Notes: generated by a model not told the origin, from the letters alone. 64,000 bases of DNA from Pseudomonadota bacterium (GCA_021325655.1 JAJPGT010000052.1:62001-126000), one strand, 5' to 3'; positions 25,665 to 34,117 are shown, counted from the stretch's first letter. Numbers and translations are program-made.

Positions 25665-27192
25665 CAGCACCACGCTCGTTCTGGAACAGGCCGCCGAGCC
25701 GCTCCAGCTCGGCTGGGGCGGTGTGGACCGGGGTGCCGGCGAGGATACCGGTCACGTTGCGGAACGGCTTGCCGATGTGCATGCCCTGGTTATCGATGGT
25801 GAACTCGCGGATGTCCTTGTCGTGCATCGAGCCGCGCATCTTCAAAACAGTGATACCACGCCGCATCTCGCCGAACATCTCCACATAGCGGAGCAGGATG
25901 ATCGAGTCCGTAATCGTCGAGATGTGGGTATCGGTGACGGAAACGCCCCCCAGCAGGGTCGCGGTGGTCGAGGTGAACAGGCCGGCGATCTCCAACTCTT
26001 TCATGAACGAGGTGATGCCGATGACGAATTCGCGGAAGCCCTTCACGCTGGAGACGCGCTCCAGCGCAGAGAGGCTGTCCACCGCAACCCGGTGGGGCTG
26101 GAACTCCTCGGTGATCGCCTTCATGCGGATGAGCCGGTCCTCGAGGCTAGCGGACTCGGGATATTCGCAGACGATCCTGAGCAGCCCCGCCTGCTCCATC
26201 GCTTCGAAGTTGACGCCCCAGCCGATGGCGTTGCGCATGAGCTGTTCCCGGCTTTCTTCGAAGACGAACAGCAGACAGCGCTCGCCGTTCTCCGCTCCCC
26301 CTTTCATGAACTCGGTCACCATCAGCGTCTTGCCAGTGCCCGTGGCCCCGGAGACGAGGATGATCGAGTCGCGGAAGAAGCCACCGCCGCACATGGCGTC
26401 CAGCTCGGCGGTGCCCGAGGAGATGCGCACGTCCGAGGACTTCTGCTTCAGCTCGATCGCCGACAGTGGCACCACCACGATGCCCTGGCCAGGGATGATC
26501 GTGAACGGGAACTCCCCTTTCTGATGCGGGGCACCGCGGAACTTGAGGATCTCGATCGTCCGGCGCCGCTTCTCGTCCTCCAGGGCATTGCGCAGGATGA
26601 TCACGTTGTCGGCAACGAACTCCTCCACCCCGAACGCGGTGATATCGCCATAGTCGTGGGCCCGCTCGGCGGTCAGCACCGCGGTCACGTCCATCCGCTT
26701 GAGCGCCGCCGTGATCCGGAACAGCTCGGCGCGGACGATCGCCCGCTCCTGGAAGCGGCCGAAGATGGCACCCAGCGAATCGAGCGAGACGCGCTGGGCA
26801 CCCGTGTTCCGCACCGCGTATTCGATCCGCGCCAGCAGCCCTCCCAGGTCGTACTCGCCGCTGACCACCGCTTCCTCGTTCGGGCGGGGGGAGGCGTCGA
26901 CGAAGGCCCAGCTCCCTTCCCGCTCCCAACGCTCGATGTCCCAGCCGAAGCCGAGCATGTTGGCGCGAATGTCGCCTGGCGACTCCTCGAAGGTCACGAA
27001 GACGCCCGGCTCTCCGGCGTTCAGGATGCCCGCGGCGAGAAATTGCGCCGCGAAGACGGTCTTGGCGCTCCCGGCGGTCCCGGAGACCAGCGTCGCCCGC
27101 GAGCGCGGCAGTCCGCCCGATGCAATGAGGTCGAAGCCCGGTATGCCGGTGGCCAGCCGGGTGATGGCCACCGGCCCGTCGTACTCGATCAT
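25654..27192 (-). CDS. kaiC: KaiC circadian-clock-type ATPase/autokinase
   Basis: Predicted 512 aa, the length of cyanobacterial KaiC (519). It has two RecA-like halves: CI with Walker A GTAGSAKT (38-45) and FEE (68-70), CII with GATGTGKT (282-289) and catalytic FEES (311-314). In CII the phosphorylation segment DTHISTITD aligns with the cyanobacterial S431/T432 region, giving Ser425 and Thr426; Thr420 is also kept. The C-terminal tail (FRNVTGILAGTPV) resembles the A-loop segment that KaiA binds. The ATG overlaps the kaiB stop (ATGA). It probably oligomerises into hexamers and acts with KaiB and the adjacent kinase. Confidence 0.93.
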   Translation of the reverse strand: MIEYDGPVAITRLATGIPGFDLIASGGLPRSRATLVSGTAGSAKTVFAAQFLAAGILNAGEPGVFVTFEESPGDIRANMLGFGWDIERWEREGSWAFVDASPRPNEEAVVSGEYDLGGLLARIEYAVRNTGAQRVSLDSLGAIFGRFQERAIVRAELFRITAALKRMDVTAVLTAERAHDYGDITAFGVEEFVADNVIILRNALEDEKRRRTIEILKFRGAPHQKGEFPFTIIPGQGIVVVPLSAIELKQKSSDVRISSGTAELDAMCGGGFFRDSIILVSGATGTGKTLMVTEFMKGGAENGERCLLFVFEESREQLMRNAIGWGVNFEAMEQAGLLRIVCEYPESASLEDRLIRMKAITEEFQPHRVAVDSLSALERVSSVKGFREFVIGITSFMKELEIAGLFTSTTATLLGGVSVTDTHISTITDSIILLRYVEMFGEMRRGITVLKMRGSMHDKDIREFTIDNQGMHIGKPFRNVTGILAGTPVHTAPAELERLGGLFQNERGADGD

Positions 27193-27497
27193 TGCTCGCC
27201 TCCCTGATCGGACCGTGGCACCGCTGGCAGCGGAACACCCAGCGCGTGCAGCACCCGCTGGGTGTCCGAAAGATCCCCAAGGATGCGCAGCGGTGGCAGC
27301 GGCGCCTGCCGGATCACCGTGGGCGTAGCGAGAATGCCCTCTTGCTCCGCGAGGTTCGGCCGCTCGAGCACATCAATCACGTGCAGCTCATACTGGCTGC
27401 TGAGCATCGAGTCGCAGATACGGCGCAGGTTCACGATTGCGCGCTCCGAGCGGGGCGTTTGTCCAGCGACGTACAGCTTGAACAGGTAGCGCTCCAT
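27189..27497 (-). CDS. kaiB: KaiB clock protein
   Basis: Predicted 102 aa, exactly the usual KaiB size. Thioredoxin-like fold motifs are strong: YLFKLYVAGQTPRSE, LRRICDSML, YELHVIDVLERPNLAE, GILATPTVIR, PPLRILGDLSD. The ATG at 27497 follows GGAGGAGCGG and leaves a standard KaiB N-terminus; an upstream GTG would add a non-homologous tail. In known clocks KaiB binds the CI ring of KaiC and opposes KaiA. It lies 11 nt after the GAF/KaiA-like gene. Confidence 0.93.
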   Translation of the reverse strand: MERYLFKLYVAGQTPRSERAIVNLRRICDSMLSSQYELHVIDVLERPNLAEQEGILATPTVIRQAPLPPLRILGDLSDTQRVLHALGVPLPAVPRSDQGGEQ

Positions 27498-27508
27498 CCG
27501 CTCCTCCG

Positions 27509-28372
27509 TCACTGGACCGCCGCACCCGATTGGCGCGAGCCCGCGGGCCACGGCCGAACGGCGTAGCGGCGATAATAGGATGCCAGATGGCCCATGAGCT
27601 CGAGCGCCACCAGCCGGCCCTCTTCGAGGTACGCCTGGGCGAGCGTCGGAGGCAGCGCCGCGGTCTTCTGCTTCAGCGCGGCGGTGTGCACCTCGATCAC
27701 GTCCCGAGGCCCGGCATTGTAGCTGCCGATCTCCTCCGCGAGCGCGCGCAACTGCTCCGAGACGCCGCGGTCCACCTTGTAGGCACGCTGCTCGAGCGCG
27801 CCGTCCAGCAGGTCGACGTAGCGCCTGACCAGCTCGGCGAACACCTCCGGCAAGACCTGGCGCAGTGGTGCCAGGCCCAGCGCCTGCGCTGTTACCGGCG
27901 TCCGAGAGAGGCGCTCCAGCGAATGGATCTCCTGCGCCTGGCGCGCCTTCCGCCGTTCCTCGGAAAGGCGGTGGGTTCGCAGCACCACCGCGGCAAGGTC
28001 GAGCAGCGCCGCCAGCGGGATCTCCTGGGCGCTGAGCACGGCCGCGGGCACATTGGCGAGCAGCAGGACACCCTCGAGCTGCCCGCCCAGCAGCACCGGG
28101 TAACCGCCGCCATCGCGCGGCGGGGGCCAGCTCTCGTCCAGGGGCCGCTCGTCGATCTGCATCCCTTCCTGGGCAACCGGCAGCAGCCGGCCCTGCTCCG
28201 CCTGGAGCAAGGCCGCCCCGGTGGCGCCGAGCGCGCTCCGGATGGCAGTAAGCACAGCGTAGAGCGAGTCCTCCGGCTGCTTGGCGGCCGCGACCGCGCG
28301 CGCCGTCCGGGCGAGCACCTGTACCAGCGCGCTGGCATCCAGCACCGGCTGCTCCGCCGCGACGTCAGCCAT
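27509..28372 (-). CDS. GAF-domain protein with KaiA-C/RsbU-N-like helical domain
   Basis: Predicted 287 aa. Residues about 18-132 look like a GAF sensor (AVLTAIRSALGATGAALLQAE, LDLAAVVLRTH), then a charged linker helix, then an all-helical domain (about 170-275) with EVFAELVRRYVDLLDGAL, PRDVIEVHTAALK and LELMGHLASYYRRY. The last motifs resemble the RsbU N-terminal and KaiA C-terminal four-helix domain (compare DVIAHLCEMYRR in KaiA). It sits immediately upstream of kaiB and kaiC. I infer a KaiA-like modulator whose input is the GAF domain. It might instead be a stress-phosphatase-type partner-switch protein. Confidence 0.65.
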   Translation of the reverse strand: MADVAAEQPVLDASALVQVLARTARAVAAAKQPEDSLYAVLTAIRSALGATGAALLQAEQGRLLPVAQEGMQIDERPLDESWPPPRDGGGYPVLLGGQLEGVLLLANVPAAVLSAQEIPLAALLDLAAVVLRTHRLSEERRKARQAQEIHSLERLSRTPVTAQALGLAPLRQVLPEVFAELVRRYVDLLDGALEQRAYKVDRGVSEQLRALAEEIGSYNAGPRDVIEVHTAALKQKTAALPPTLAQAYLEEGRLVALELMGHLASYYRRYAVRPWPAGSRQSGAAVQ

Positions 28373-28393
28373 CGTCCACGCTCCTTGGGCCGC

Positions 28394-28903
28394 TCACGGG
28401 CTCGCCTCGAAGCCCGTTGCCGCGACGACCGGCGGCGACCGGCCGGTCGTCGCGGCGAGCAGATCGGCCGGGGCTACTGGCTTCAGCAGAAACGCATCGG
28501 CCCCGGCCTCCAGGGCGCGCTGCCGGGCGTGCAGCGTGCTCACCAGGATGATCCGCGGACCGCCCTCCGCCACGTTGCGCCGGAGGCGCAGGCGCCGCGC
28601 GAGCGCCAGACCGTCCAGGTCGGGCAGCAGGATCGACGCGACCACCAGGTCTGGATGGCGTGCCGCGACCGCGGCCTCGCACGCGGCCGCCGTGGTACAG
28701 GTGATGACCTCGAAGCCCGCGCCGGCCAGGACGCTGGCGAGAAAGCGCGCCGAGTCGGGGGCCGCGTCACACACCGCGGCGCATCCGGCTGAACGCACGG
28801 CCGGCGAGGTGTCAGCTTCGGGACTGCTCAGCGGATATCCGGCAACGGGGGTGACCCCCGTTGCCATTGGGATTCTGGCTCCGTGCGCGCCATTCACCAT
28901 CAT
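28394..28903 (-). CDS. Pseudo-receiver protein heading the kai operon
   Basis: Predicted 169 aa. A receiver-like domain covers about residues 41-150 (FLASVLAGAGFEVITC, DLVVASILLPDLDGLALARRL, ILVST, AGADAFLLKPVAPADLL). The phospho-acceptor position is Ser90 instead of Asp, and the acidic pair is Cys45-Asp46, while Lys141 is kept, so it is a pseudo-receiver. Cyanobacterial KaiA also has an N-terminal pseudo-receiver. The start is unclear: ATG 28903 lacks a good ribosome site, and ATG 28867 lies inside a 25-nt palindrome. A short C-terminal tail follows the domain. Confidence 0.65.
   Translation of the reverse strand: MMVNGAHGARIPMATGVTPVAGYPLSSPEADTSPAVRSAGCAAVCDAAPDSARFLASVLAGAGFEVITCTTAAACEAAVAARHPDLVVASILLPDLDGLALARRLRLRRNVAEGGPRIILVSTLHARQRALEAGADAFLLKPVAPADLLAATTGRSPPVVAATGFEASP
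28841..28865. repeat. 25-nt perfect palindrome at the 5' end of the kai operon
   Basis: GGCAACGGGGGT and its exact complement (12-nt arms) flank a single G. It overlaps the first codons after the second possible start (ATG 28867) of the pseudo-receiver gene. In RNA it would form a very stable hairpin; in DNA it could be an operator. Confidence 0.6.
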
Positions 28904-28983
28904 CTCAGCGAGCGTGGGGCTCCTCCGAGTATAGACAGCCCGGGGCCAGGAGTGCGCCGGAGAGTGTTCGCCACGCCCGACGA

Positions 28984-30000
28984 TTACGAGGGCGGATGGG
29001 CCACCTCGACTTCGGAGGGCCGCGTCTGCGGCTCGCGGGCCAGGCCGGCCTCCAGGCCGGTCTCGCCCGCGAGCCCCCGGCGCTGGTGCAGGAGCTGAAG
29101 CAGGGTACCCCAGACGCCGCGGCGGAAGGCCAACACGACGATGATGAACATCGTCCCGGTCACCACGCCCCAGGCGTCGGTGCGGGTGGAGAGCGCGTCG
29201 CGCAGGAGCAGGAAGATCGCCGCCCCCACCACGCTGCCCCAGAGCGTCCCGATCCCGCCCAGAATCGTCATCACCACCACGGTTCCCGAGGTGCTCCAGT
29301 GGACCAGGTCCAGCGCGGCGAAGCCGTGGTTCAGCGCCTCCAGCCCGCCGGCCAGGCCCGACAGCGCCGCGGAGAGGGTGAAGGCGAGCAGCTTGTACCA
29401 GCGGGTGGGGTAGCCGAGCGATTGCGCCCGCGCCTCGTTGTCGCGGATCGCCACCAGCACGTGGCCGAACGGCGAGTGCACGATCCGATAGGCGAGCCAG
29501 TATCCCACGAGCACGAGCGGGAGCGCCGCGTAGTAGAAAGCCGTCGGGTCGTCGATGTACTGGCCGGCGAAGGTGCGGGGGACGTCCTGGAGCCCGTTCT
29601 CACCCCCGGTGATCGACCGCGCCTCGTTGACGACGTAGTAGACCATCTGGGCAAAGGCGAGCGTGACCATGGCAAAGTAGATGCCCTTGCGGCGGACCGA
29701 GAGGAACCCGGTGGGCAGGGCGAGCACCACCGCGGCCGCCATCCCGGCCAGGGCAGCCCAGGGGAAGTCGAGCGCGATCCCCTTCGCCAGCAGCCCGGCG
29801 GCGTACCCACCCGCGCCCCAGAACATGGCGTGCCCGAACGACAGCAGCCCGACGTAGCCGAGCAGCAGGTCGAGCGCGATGGCGAACAGGCCCCATAGCA
29901 GGATGTCCAGCGCGAGCACGGGATAGATCAGGTGGGGCAGCGCCAGTGCCAGAACCAGCCCGCCCAGGTAGCCGCCCCAGCGCAGCAGTCGCTCACTCAC
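28984..30000 (-). CDS. livM: Branched-chain amino-acid ABC transporter permease LivM-like
   Basis: Predicted 338 aa with about eight to ten membrane segments. Family marks are ALDLLLGYVGLLSFGHAMFWGAGGYAAGLL and the cytoplasmic loop AIRDNEARAQSLGYPTRWYKLLAF, followed by GGIGTLWGSVVGA. The hydrophilic C-terminal tail of about 30 residues is unusual. It overlaps the LivH-like gene by 4 bp (ATGA), as expected for a heterodimeric permease. It ends 80 nt before the kai operon. Confidence 0.9.
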   Translation of the reverse strand: MSERLLRWGGYLGGLVLALALPHLIYPVLALDILLWGLFAIALDLLLGYVGLLSFGHAMFWGAGGYAAGLLAKGIALDFPWAALAGMAAAVVLALPTGFLSVRRKGIYFAMVTLAFAQMVYYVVNEARSITGGENGLQDVPRTFAGQYIDDPTAFYYAALPLVLVGYWLAYRIVHSPFGHVLVAIRDNEARAQSLGYPTRWYKLLAFTLSAALSGLAGGLEALNHGFAALDLVHWSTSGTVVVMTILGGIGTLWGSVVGAAIFLLLRDALSTRTDAWGVVTGTMFIIVVLAFRRGVWGTLLQLLHQRRGLAGETGLEAGLAREPQTRPSEVEVAHPPS

Positions 30001-30872
30001 GACGCCTCCAGGTGGCCGAACAGCCCCGCCGGCCGGACCAGCAGCACGATCGCCATCAGGATAAACACCAGCGTGTTAGCCAGCGGGGGGAAGAAGACAG
30101 CGCCGAGCGCAGACAGCACACCAACCAGGAAACCGGCAACGACCGAGCCCAGAATCGACCCGAGCCCACCAATCACGACAATGGCGAAGATCGTGACCAC
30201 CAGGTCGGCTCCCATCAGCGGGGAGACGCTCTGCATCGGGGCGGCCAGCACCCCGCCGAGCCCCGCCAGGGCCACCCCGAAGCCAAACGTCGGCGCCACC
30301 CAGCGGTCGACGTCCACCCCGAGCGCCCGGGTGAGATCCGGCTTCTCCGTCGCCGCTCGCACCACCATCCCGATCCGGGTGCGCTCGAGGATGAACCAGA
30401 CGAGCACGCAGACGGCGAGGGAGAAGACGATCACGAACAGGCGATAGTTGGGATAGAATGTCAGGCCCAGGTTCGTCGCGCCGGCCAGGCTCGCCGGCGT
30501 GCCGTAGGGCTGCCCCTGCATCCCGTAGCGCAGGCGCACGGCGTCCTGCAGGATCAGCGCGATACCGAACGTCAGCAGGAAGTTGTACAGCGGGTCCAGC
30601 CGGTACAGGCGCTGGATCAGGGTGCGCTCCAGCAGCATCCCGAGCAGCGCGACCCCAAGTGGCGCCAGCACCAACCCCGGCCAGAAGCCAATCCCGAGCC
30701 GCTGCTGCAGGATGTAGGCGCCAAAGGCGCCCAGCATGAACAGCGCCCCGTGGGAGAAGTTCACCACCCGTAGTACGCCGAAGATCACCGCCAGCCCTAG
30801 CGAAAGCAGCGCGTAGAAACTGCCCTGCACCAGCCCGTTGAACACCTGGATGGCAAGATTCGCCGCGTCCAT
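29997..30872 (-). CDS. livH: Branched-chain amino-acid ABC transporter permease LivH-like
   Basis: Predicted 291 aa, membrane protein. Motifs: GLVQGSFYALLSLGLAVIFGVLRVVNFSHGALFMLGAF at the start (typical LivH), ILERTRIGMVVRAATEKPDLTRALGVDVDRW in the conserved cytoplasmic loop, and VVIGGLGSILGSVVAGF near the end. It lies downstream of the binding-protein gene after a 133-nt gap that contains a hairpin, which may lower permease expression relative to the binding protein. Confidence 0.9.
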   Translation of the reverse strand: MDAANLAIQVFNGLVQGSFYALLSLGLAVIFGVLRVVNFSHGALFMLGAFGAYILQQRLGIGFWPGLVLAPLGVALLGMLLERTLIQRLYRLDPLYNFLLTFGIALILQDAVRLRYGMQGQPYGTPASLAGATNLGLTFYPNYRLFVIVFSLAVCVLVWFILERTRIGMVVRAATEKPDLTRALGVDVDRWVAPTFGFGVALAGLGGVLAAPMQSVSPLMGADLVVTIFAIVVIGGLGSILGSVVAGFLVGVLSALGAVFFPPLANTLVFILMAIVLLVRPAGLFGHLEAS

Positions 30873-30940
30873 CGCTCCACACCCGCGCCGCGCAGCCCAC
30901 TCCTGCGTGGGCAGCTCCGCTCGAGCATCGATCCTGGGGA

Positions 30941-30985
30941 AGCGCCCTTCCGCCAGCCCGAGGAGGGCAGAGGCCGAAAGGCGCT
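30941..30985 (-). terminator. Imperfect hairpin between binding-protein and permease genes
   Basis: AGCGCCCTTCCGCC (30941-30954) pairs at 12 of 14 positions with 30972-30985. It sits between the binding-protein stop and the LivH start and probably attenuates or protects the upstream message, not full termination. Confidence 0.4.
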
Positions 30986-31005
30986 CCCTAACCTGTATCG
31001 CCCGC

Positions 31006-32460
31006 CTAGGACATGGTGCAGCCGGCCGCCTTCGCCTCGTCTACCGAGCGGAAGGCCTGGTTGGCTGGAATGGTACTCACGATCGTCGTGAAATCCCAGT
31101 CCTCCTTCACCTCGCTTTGTGGCTTGACCTTGGCGAGATAGACGTCGTGGATGACCTGGTGGTCCTCGGGTCGGATCATCGCGTTGCGCATCATGAAGTC
31201 ACTGAAGGTGTAGCCGTCCAGCGCCTTCACCACCGCGTCGGCGTCATCCGTGCCCGCGCGCCGCACCGCCTCCAGGTACTGCCAGGCGGCGGAGTAGTCC
31301 CCGGCCTGCACGTACGTCGGGCGGACGCCGGTCGCCTTCTGGAACTTGTCGGCCCACTCGCGCGCCTGGGCATCCATGTTCCACTCCCAGGCAGTGGTGA
31401 ACATCGTCCCGGCGTAGGCATCTGGCCCGAGGGCGTGGATGTCGGAGTCGAATAGCAGCCCGATGGCGAGGTTGATCCCCTGGTCACGCAGCTTGAACTC
31501 GTTGTACTGCTTGACCAGGTTCACCAGGTCCTGGCCCGCCTGCATTGCGCCGATCACGTCTGGATGGAGCGAGGGCGCCTTCAGCAGATACGACGAGAAG
31601 TCGCTATTCGGGAAGGGTGTGGCGTCACTGGCCAGCACCTCGCCGCCGTTGGCCTTGATCGCCGTCTGGAATGAGCGGTCCATGTCTTGGCCGTAAGCGT
31701 AGTTTGGGTAAACGATGTACCACTTCTTGCCACCGTTCCTGGTCACCTCGGTGCCCGTGCCATGGGCCAGCATCCAGGTGTCGTAGGCATAGTGGTAGGT
31801 GTATCGGTTGCACTGCTTGCCGGTGAGCTCCGTAGTCGCGGCGCCGATGTTGATGTAGAGCTTCTTCTTCTCCTTGGCGACATTGGCGATCGCCAGCGCC
31901 GTGGATGAGGTGGGGACGTCCAGGATCAGGTCCACCGCGTCCCGGTCGTAGAACTCTTGCGCCTTGGCGTTGGCGATGTCGGGCTTGTTCTGATGGTCGG
32001 CGCTGATGACCTCGATCGGGCCGCCCAGCGCGTCCTTGCCGTACTTGGCCAGGAAGTCGTCCACCGCCATCTGCACCGCCTTGACGCCGTTCTTGCCGGA
32101 GATGTCGGCGTACACGCCGGACTGGTCATTGATTACGCCAAGCACGATCTTGCCATCGGTCAGCTTGGCCGGACCGCTCGCCTGGCCAGCCGCGGCCGGG
32201 GTCGCGGCCGGGGAGGCCGCGGGCGTGGCGGCACGCGTCGGGGCTGGAGCCGTTGTGGGCGCCGCGGCCGTCGTCGCCGCCAGCGCAGCGGTTGCTGCGG
32301 GCGCCCTTGTGGCAGCCGGCGCCGTCGTCGCGGCGGGAGCCGCGGTTGGGGCGGGCGCACTGGTCGCCGCCGGGGCCGCGGCCGGCCGGGCGCCCGGGCT
32401 GCACGCGACCAGCAGCAGCGCCGGTCCGAAGATCGCCAAACGTACAATCGCCTGCTTCAT
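31006..32460 (-). CDS. Periplasmic-binding lipoprotein of a branched-chain amino-acid-type ABC importer
   Basis: Predicted 484 aa. The lipobox is LLLVAC (Cys20). Residues about 24-92 are a low-complexity Ala/Pro/Thr linker that tethers the domain to the cell surface. The type I binding domain follows: KIVLGVINDQSGVYADISGKNGVKAVQMAVDDF, a Leu/Ile/Val-binding start, with YIVYPNYAYGQDMDRSFQ and VQAGDYSAAWQYLEAV further on. The ligand may be an amino acid, amide or aromatic acid; the large size relative to LivJ (about 370 aa) is due to the linker. It lies between the ATPase and permease genes of one importer operon. Confidence 0.9.
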   Translation of the reverse strand: MKQAIVRLAIFGPALLLVACSPGARPAAAPAATSAPAPTAAPAATTAPAATRAPAATAALAATTAAAPTTAPAPTRAATPAASPAATPAAAGQASGPAKLTDGKIVLGVINDQSGVYADISGKNGVKAVQMAVDDFLAKYGKDALGGPIEVISADHQNKPDIANAKAQEFYDRDAVDLILDVPTSSTALAIANVAKEKKKLYINIGAATTELTGKQCNRYTYHYAYDTWMLAHGTGTEVTRNGGKKWYIVYPNYAYGQDMDRSFQTAIKANGGEVLASDATPFPNSDFSSYLLKAPSLHPDVIGAMQAGQDLVNLVKQYNEFKLRDQGINLAIGLLFDSDIHALGPDAYAGTMFTTAWEWNMDAQAREWADKFQKATGVRPTYVQAGDYSAAWQYLEAVRRAGTDDADAVVKALDGYTFSDFMMRNAMIRPEDHQVIHDVYLAKVKPQSEVKEDWDFTTIVSTIPANQAFRSVDEAKAAGCTMS

Positions 32461-32516
32461 CGCTCCTCAGCTCCTCCAGTGGTTCGGAACCGCGCTCCCC
32501 AGACGCGGCCCTAGCG

Positions 32517-33209
32517 TTAGACACCCAGATGGGTGAGCAGCTCGCGCTCGCGGGCAAGCACCTCCTGGTTGGAAAGCACCTCGACTATCCGTCCCTGGGC
32601 CAGCAGGTGGTGTTTCTCGGCTACCGCGGTGGCGAAGCGGAGATTCTGCTCGATCAGCAGAATCGTCACCCCGTGCGACCTGGCGGCGCGGAGCAGCTCG
32701 CCTACCTGCTGCACCAGGACCGGCGCCAGTCCCTCCGTCGGCTCGTCGAGCAGCAGCAGCCGGGCACCCATGCGGAGTACGCGGGCGATGGCAAGCATCT
32801 GCTGCTCGCCACCAGACAGCGCCGTGCCGCGCATCCGCCGCCGCTCGCTGAGCCGGGGAAACATCTGGTAAATCCGTTGTAAGCTCCATGGCTCCGGGCC
32901 GACTACGGGTGGGAGCAGCAGGTTCTCCTCGACCGTCAGGCTGGCGTAGATGCCCCGATCATCCGGCACATAGCCCAGCCCTAGCCGAGCCCGGCGGTGC
33001 GGGGGCAGCGCGCTGATGTCCTGCCCGTCGAGCAGGATGCGCCCCTGTACCTGGCGGTGCAGCCCCATCAGGCAGCGGAGCGTGGTCGTCTTCCCGCTCC
33101 CGTTGCGACCAACGAGGGTGGCCACCTGCCCCGCCTCTACCCGCAGGCTGACGTCGTGCAGCGCCTGCGCCTCACCGTACCAGGCCGACAGCCCCTCCAC
33201 CTCAAGCAT
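32517..33209 (-). CDS. livF: Branched-chain amino-acid ABC transporter ATPase LivF-like
   Basis: Predicted 230 aa. Complete nucleotide-binding domain: Walker A GRNGSGKTTT, Q-loop region followed by GLGYVPDDRGIYASLTVEENL, signature LSGGEQQML, Walker B LLLLDEPTEGLAP and a switch His-like region. The GYVPDDRGI(F/Y)..LTVEENL segment is characteristic of LivF. It overlaps the end of livG by 8 bp. Confidence 0.92.
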   Translation of the reverse strand: MLEVEGLSAWYGEAQALHDVSLRVEAGQVATLVGRNGSGKTTTLRCLMGLHRQVQGRILLDGQDISALPPHRRARLGLGYVPDDRGIYASLTVEENLLLPPVVGPEPWSLQRIYQMFPRLSERRRMRGTALSGGEQQMLAIARVLRMGARLLLLDEPTEGLAPVLVQQVGELLRAARSHGVTILLIEQNLRFATAVAEKHHLLAQGRIVEVLSNQEVLARERELLTHLGV

Positions 33210-33948
33210 GCGCCTCTCCGAGGTAGGCGGCGATCACACGCGGGTCGTGCCGCACCTCCTGGTACGGCCCCTCGGCCAGGATGGTGCCGTGCTGCAGCAC
33301 CGTGACCCGGTCGGCCAGCTCCGAGACCACCCCCATGTTGTGCTCCACCAGCAGCACCGTCCGTCCGGCGCGCACCCGCTTAATCAGATCAATCATGCGG
33401 TGGACGTCCTCCAGGCTCATCCCGGCGGTGGGCTCGTCCAGCAGGAGCAGCCGCGGCTCCAGCGCCAGCACCAGCGCCAGCTCCAGGGCGCGCTTCTGGC
33501 CGTAGGGGAGGCTACGCACCTCACGGTTGGCCACCGTCGCCAGGCCGACCTGCTCCAGGACCTCCAGCGCGCGCTGGCGAAAGCGGCTCAGCACCCGAGC
33601 CGACGCCCAGAAGCGGTAGCCCCAGCTCGTCTTCGCCTGGAGCGCCAGGCCGACGTGCTCGATCGCGCTGAGCTGCTCGAACAGACTGGTGATCTGGAAC
33701 GACCGGCCCACGCCCCGGCGGGCGATCTGCTCCGGCGGAAACCCGGTGACATCTTCGCCCTCGAGCAGGATTCGTCCCGCGGTCGGCTTCAGGAAGCCAC
33801 TGAGCAGGTTGAAGAGGGTGGTCTTCCCGGCTCCGTTGGGGCCGACGAGCGCGTGCACCATCCCGGCGTCGACGCGCAGATCGACGCGCTCCAGCGCCCG
33901 GAAGCCGCGAAAGCTCTTGGTCAGCCCGTGAGTTTCGAGGATCGGCAC
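33202..33948 (-). CDS. livG: Branched-chain amino-acid ABC transporter ATPase LivG-like
   Basis: Predicted 248 aa. Motifs: THGLTKSFRGFRAL, Walker A GPNGAGKTTLFNLLSG, DVTGFPPEQIARRGVGRSFQ (LivG-specific), a signature reading LPYGQKRALELALVLA, and Walker B LLLLDEPTAGMS. The GTG at 33948 follows GGTGGGT; a GTG at 33966 is possible. It is the first gene of the five-gene importer operon (G-F-binding protein-H-M). Confidence 0.92.
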   Translation of the reverse strand: MPILETHGLTKSFRGFRALERVDLRVDAGMVHALVGPNGAGKTTLFNLLSGFLKPTAGRILLEGEDVTGFPPEQIARRGVGRSFQITSLFEQLSAIEHVGLALQAKTSWGYRFWASARVLSRFRQRALEVLEQVGLATVANREVRSLPYGQKRALELALVLALEPRLLLLDEPTAGMSLEDVHRMIDLIKRVRAGRTVLLVEHNMGVVSELADRVTVLQHGTILAEGPYQEVRHDPRVIAAYLGEAHA

Positions 33949-34117
33949 ACACCCACCACGGTGCACGGTGGGGTTGAGAGGACACCTCCAGGCTACTGGC
34001 GACCACCGGGTGTGTCAAGCTGCCAGGCGTAAGGCCTGTGTAAGGGTGTAGGCGCTACAGCACTTTGGCGGAGTGGGCGTGACAGCCAGCCGGGAAGGGT
34101 CGCCACCGCCCAACAAC

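Noticed and set aside
25351..27207. Forward ORF of 618 codons opposite kaiC
   Set aside because: It is antisense to a fully conserved kaiC and shows shadow-frame composition only.
32160..32447. Arg/Pro-rich reverse ORF in the binding-protein linker
   Set aside because: It arises from the alternative frame of an Ala/Pro/Thr low-complexity linker.
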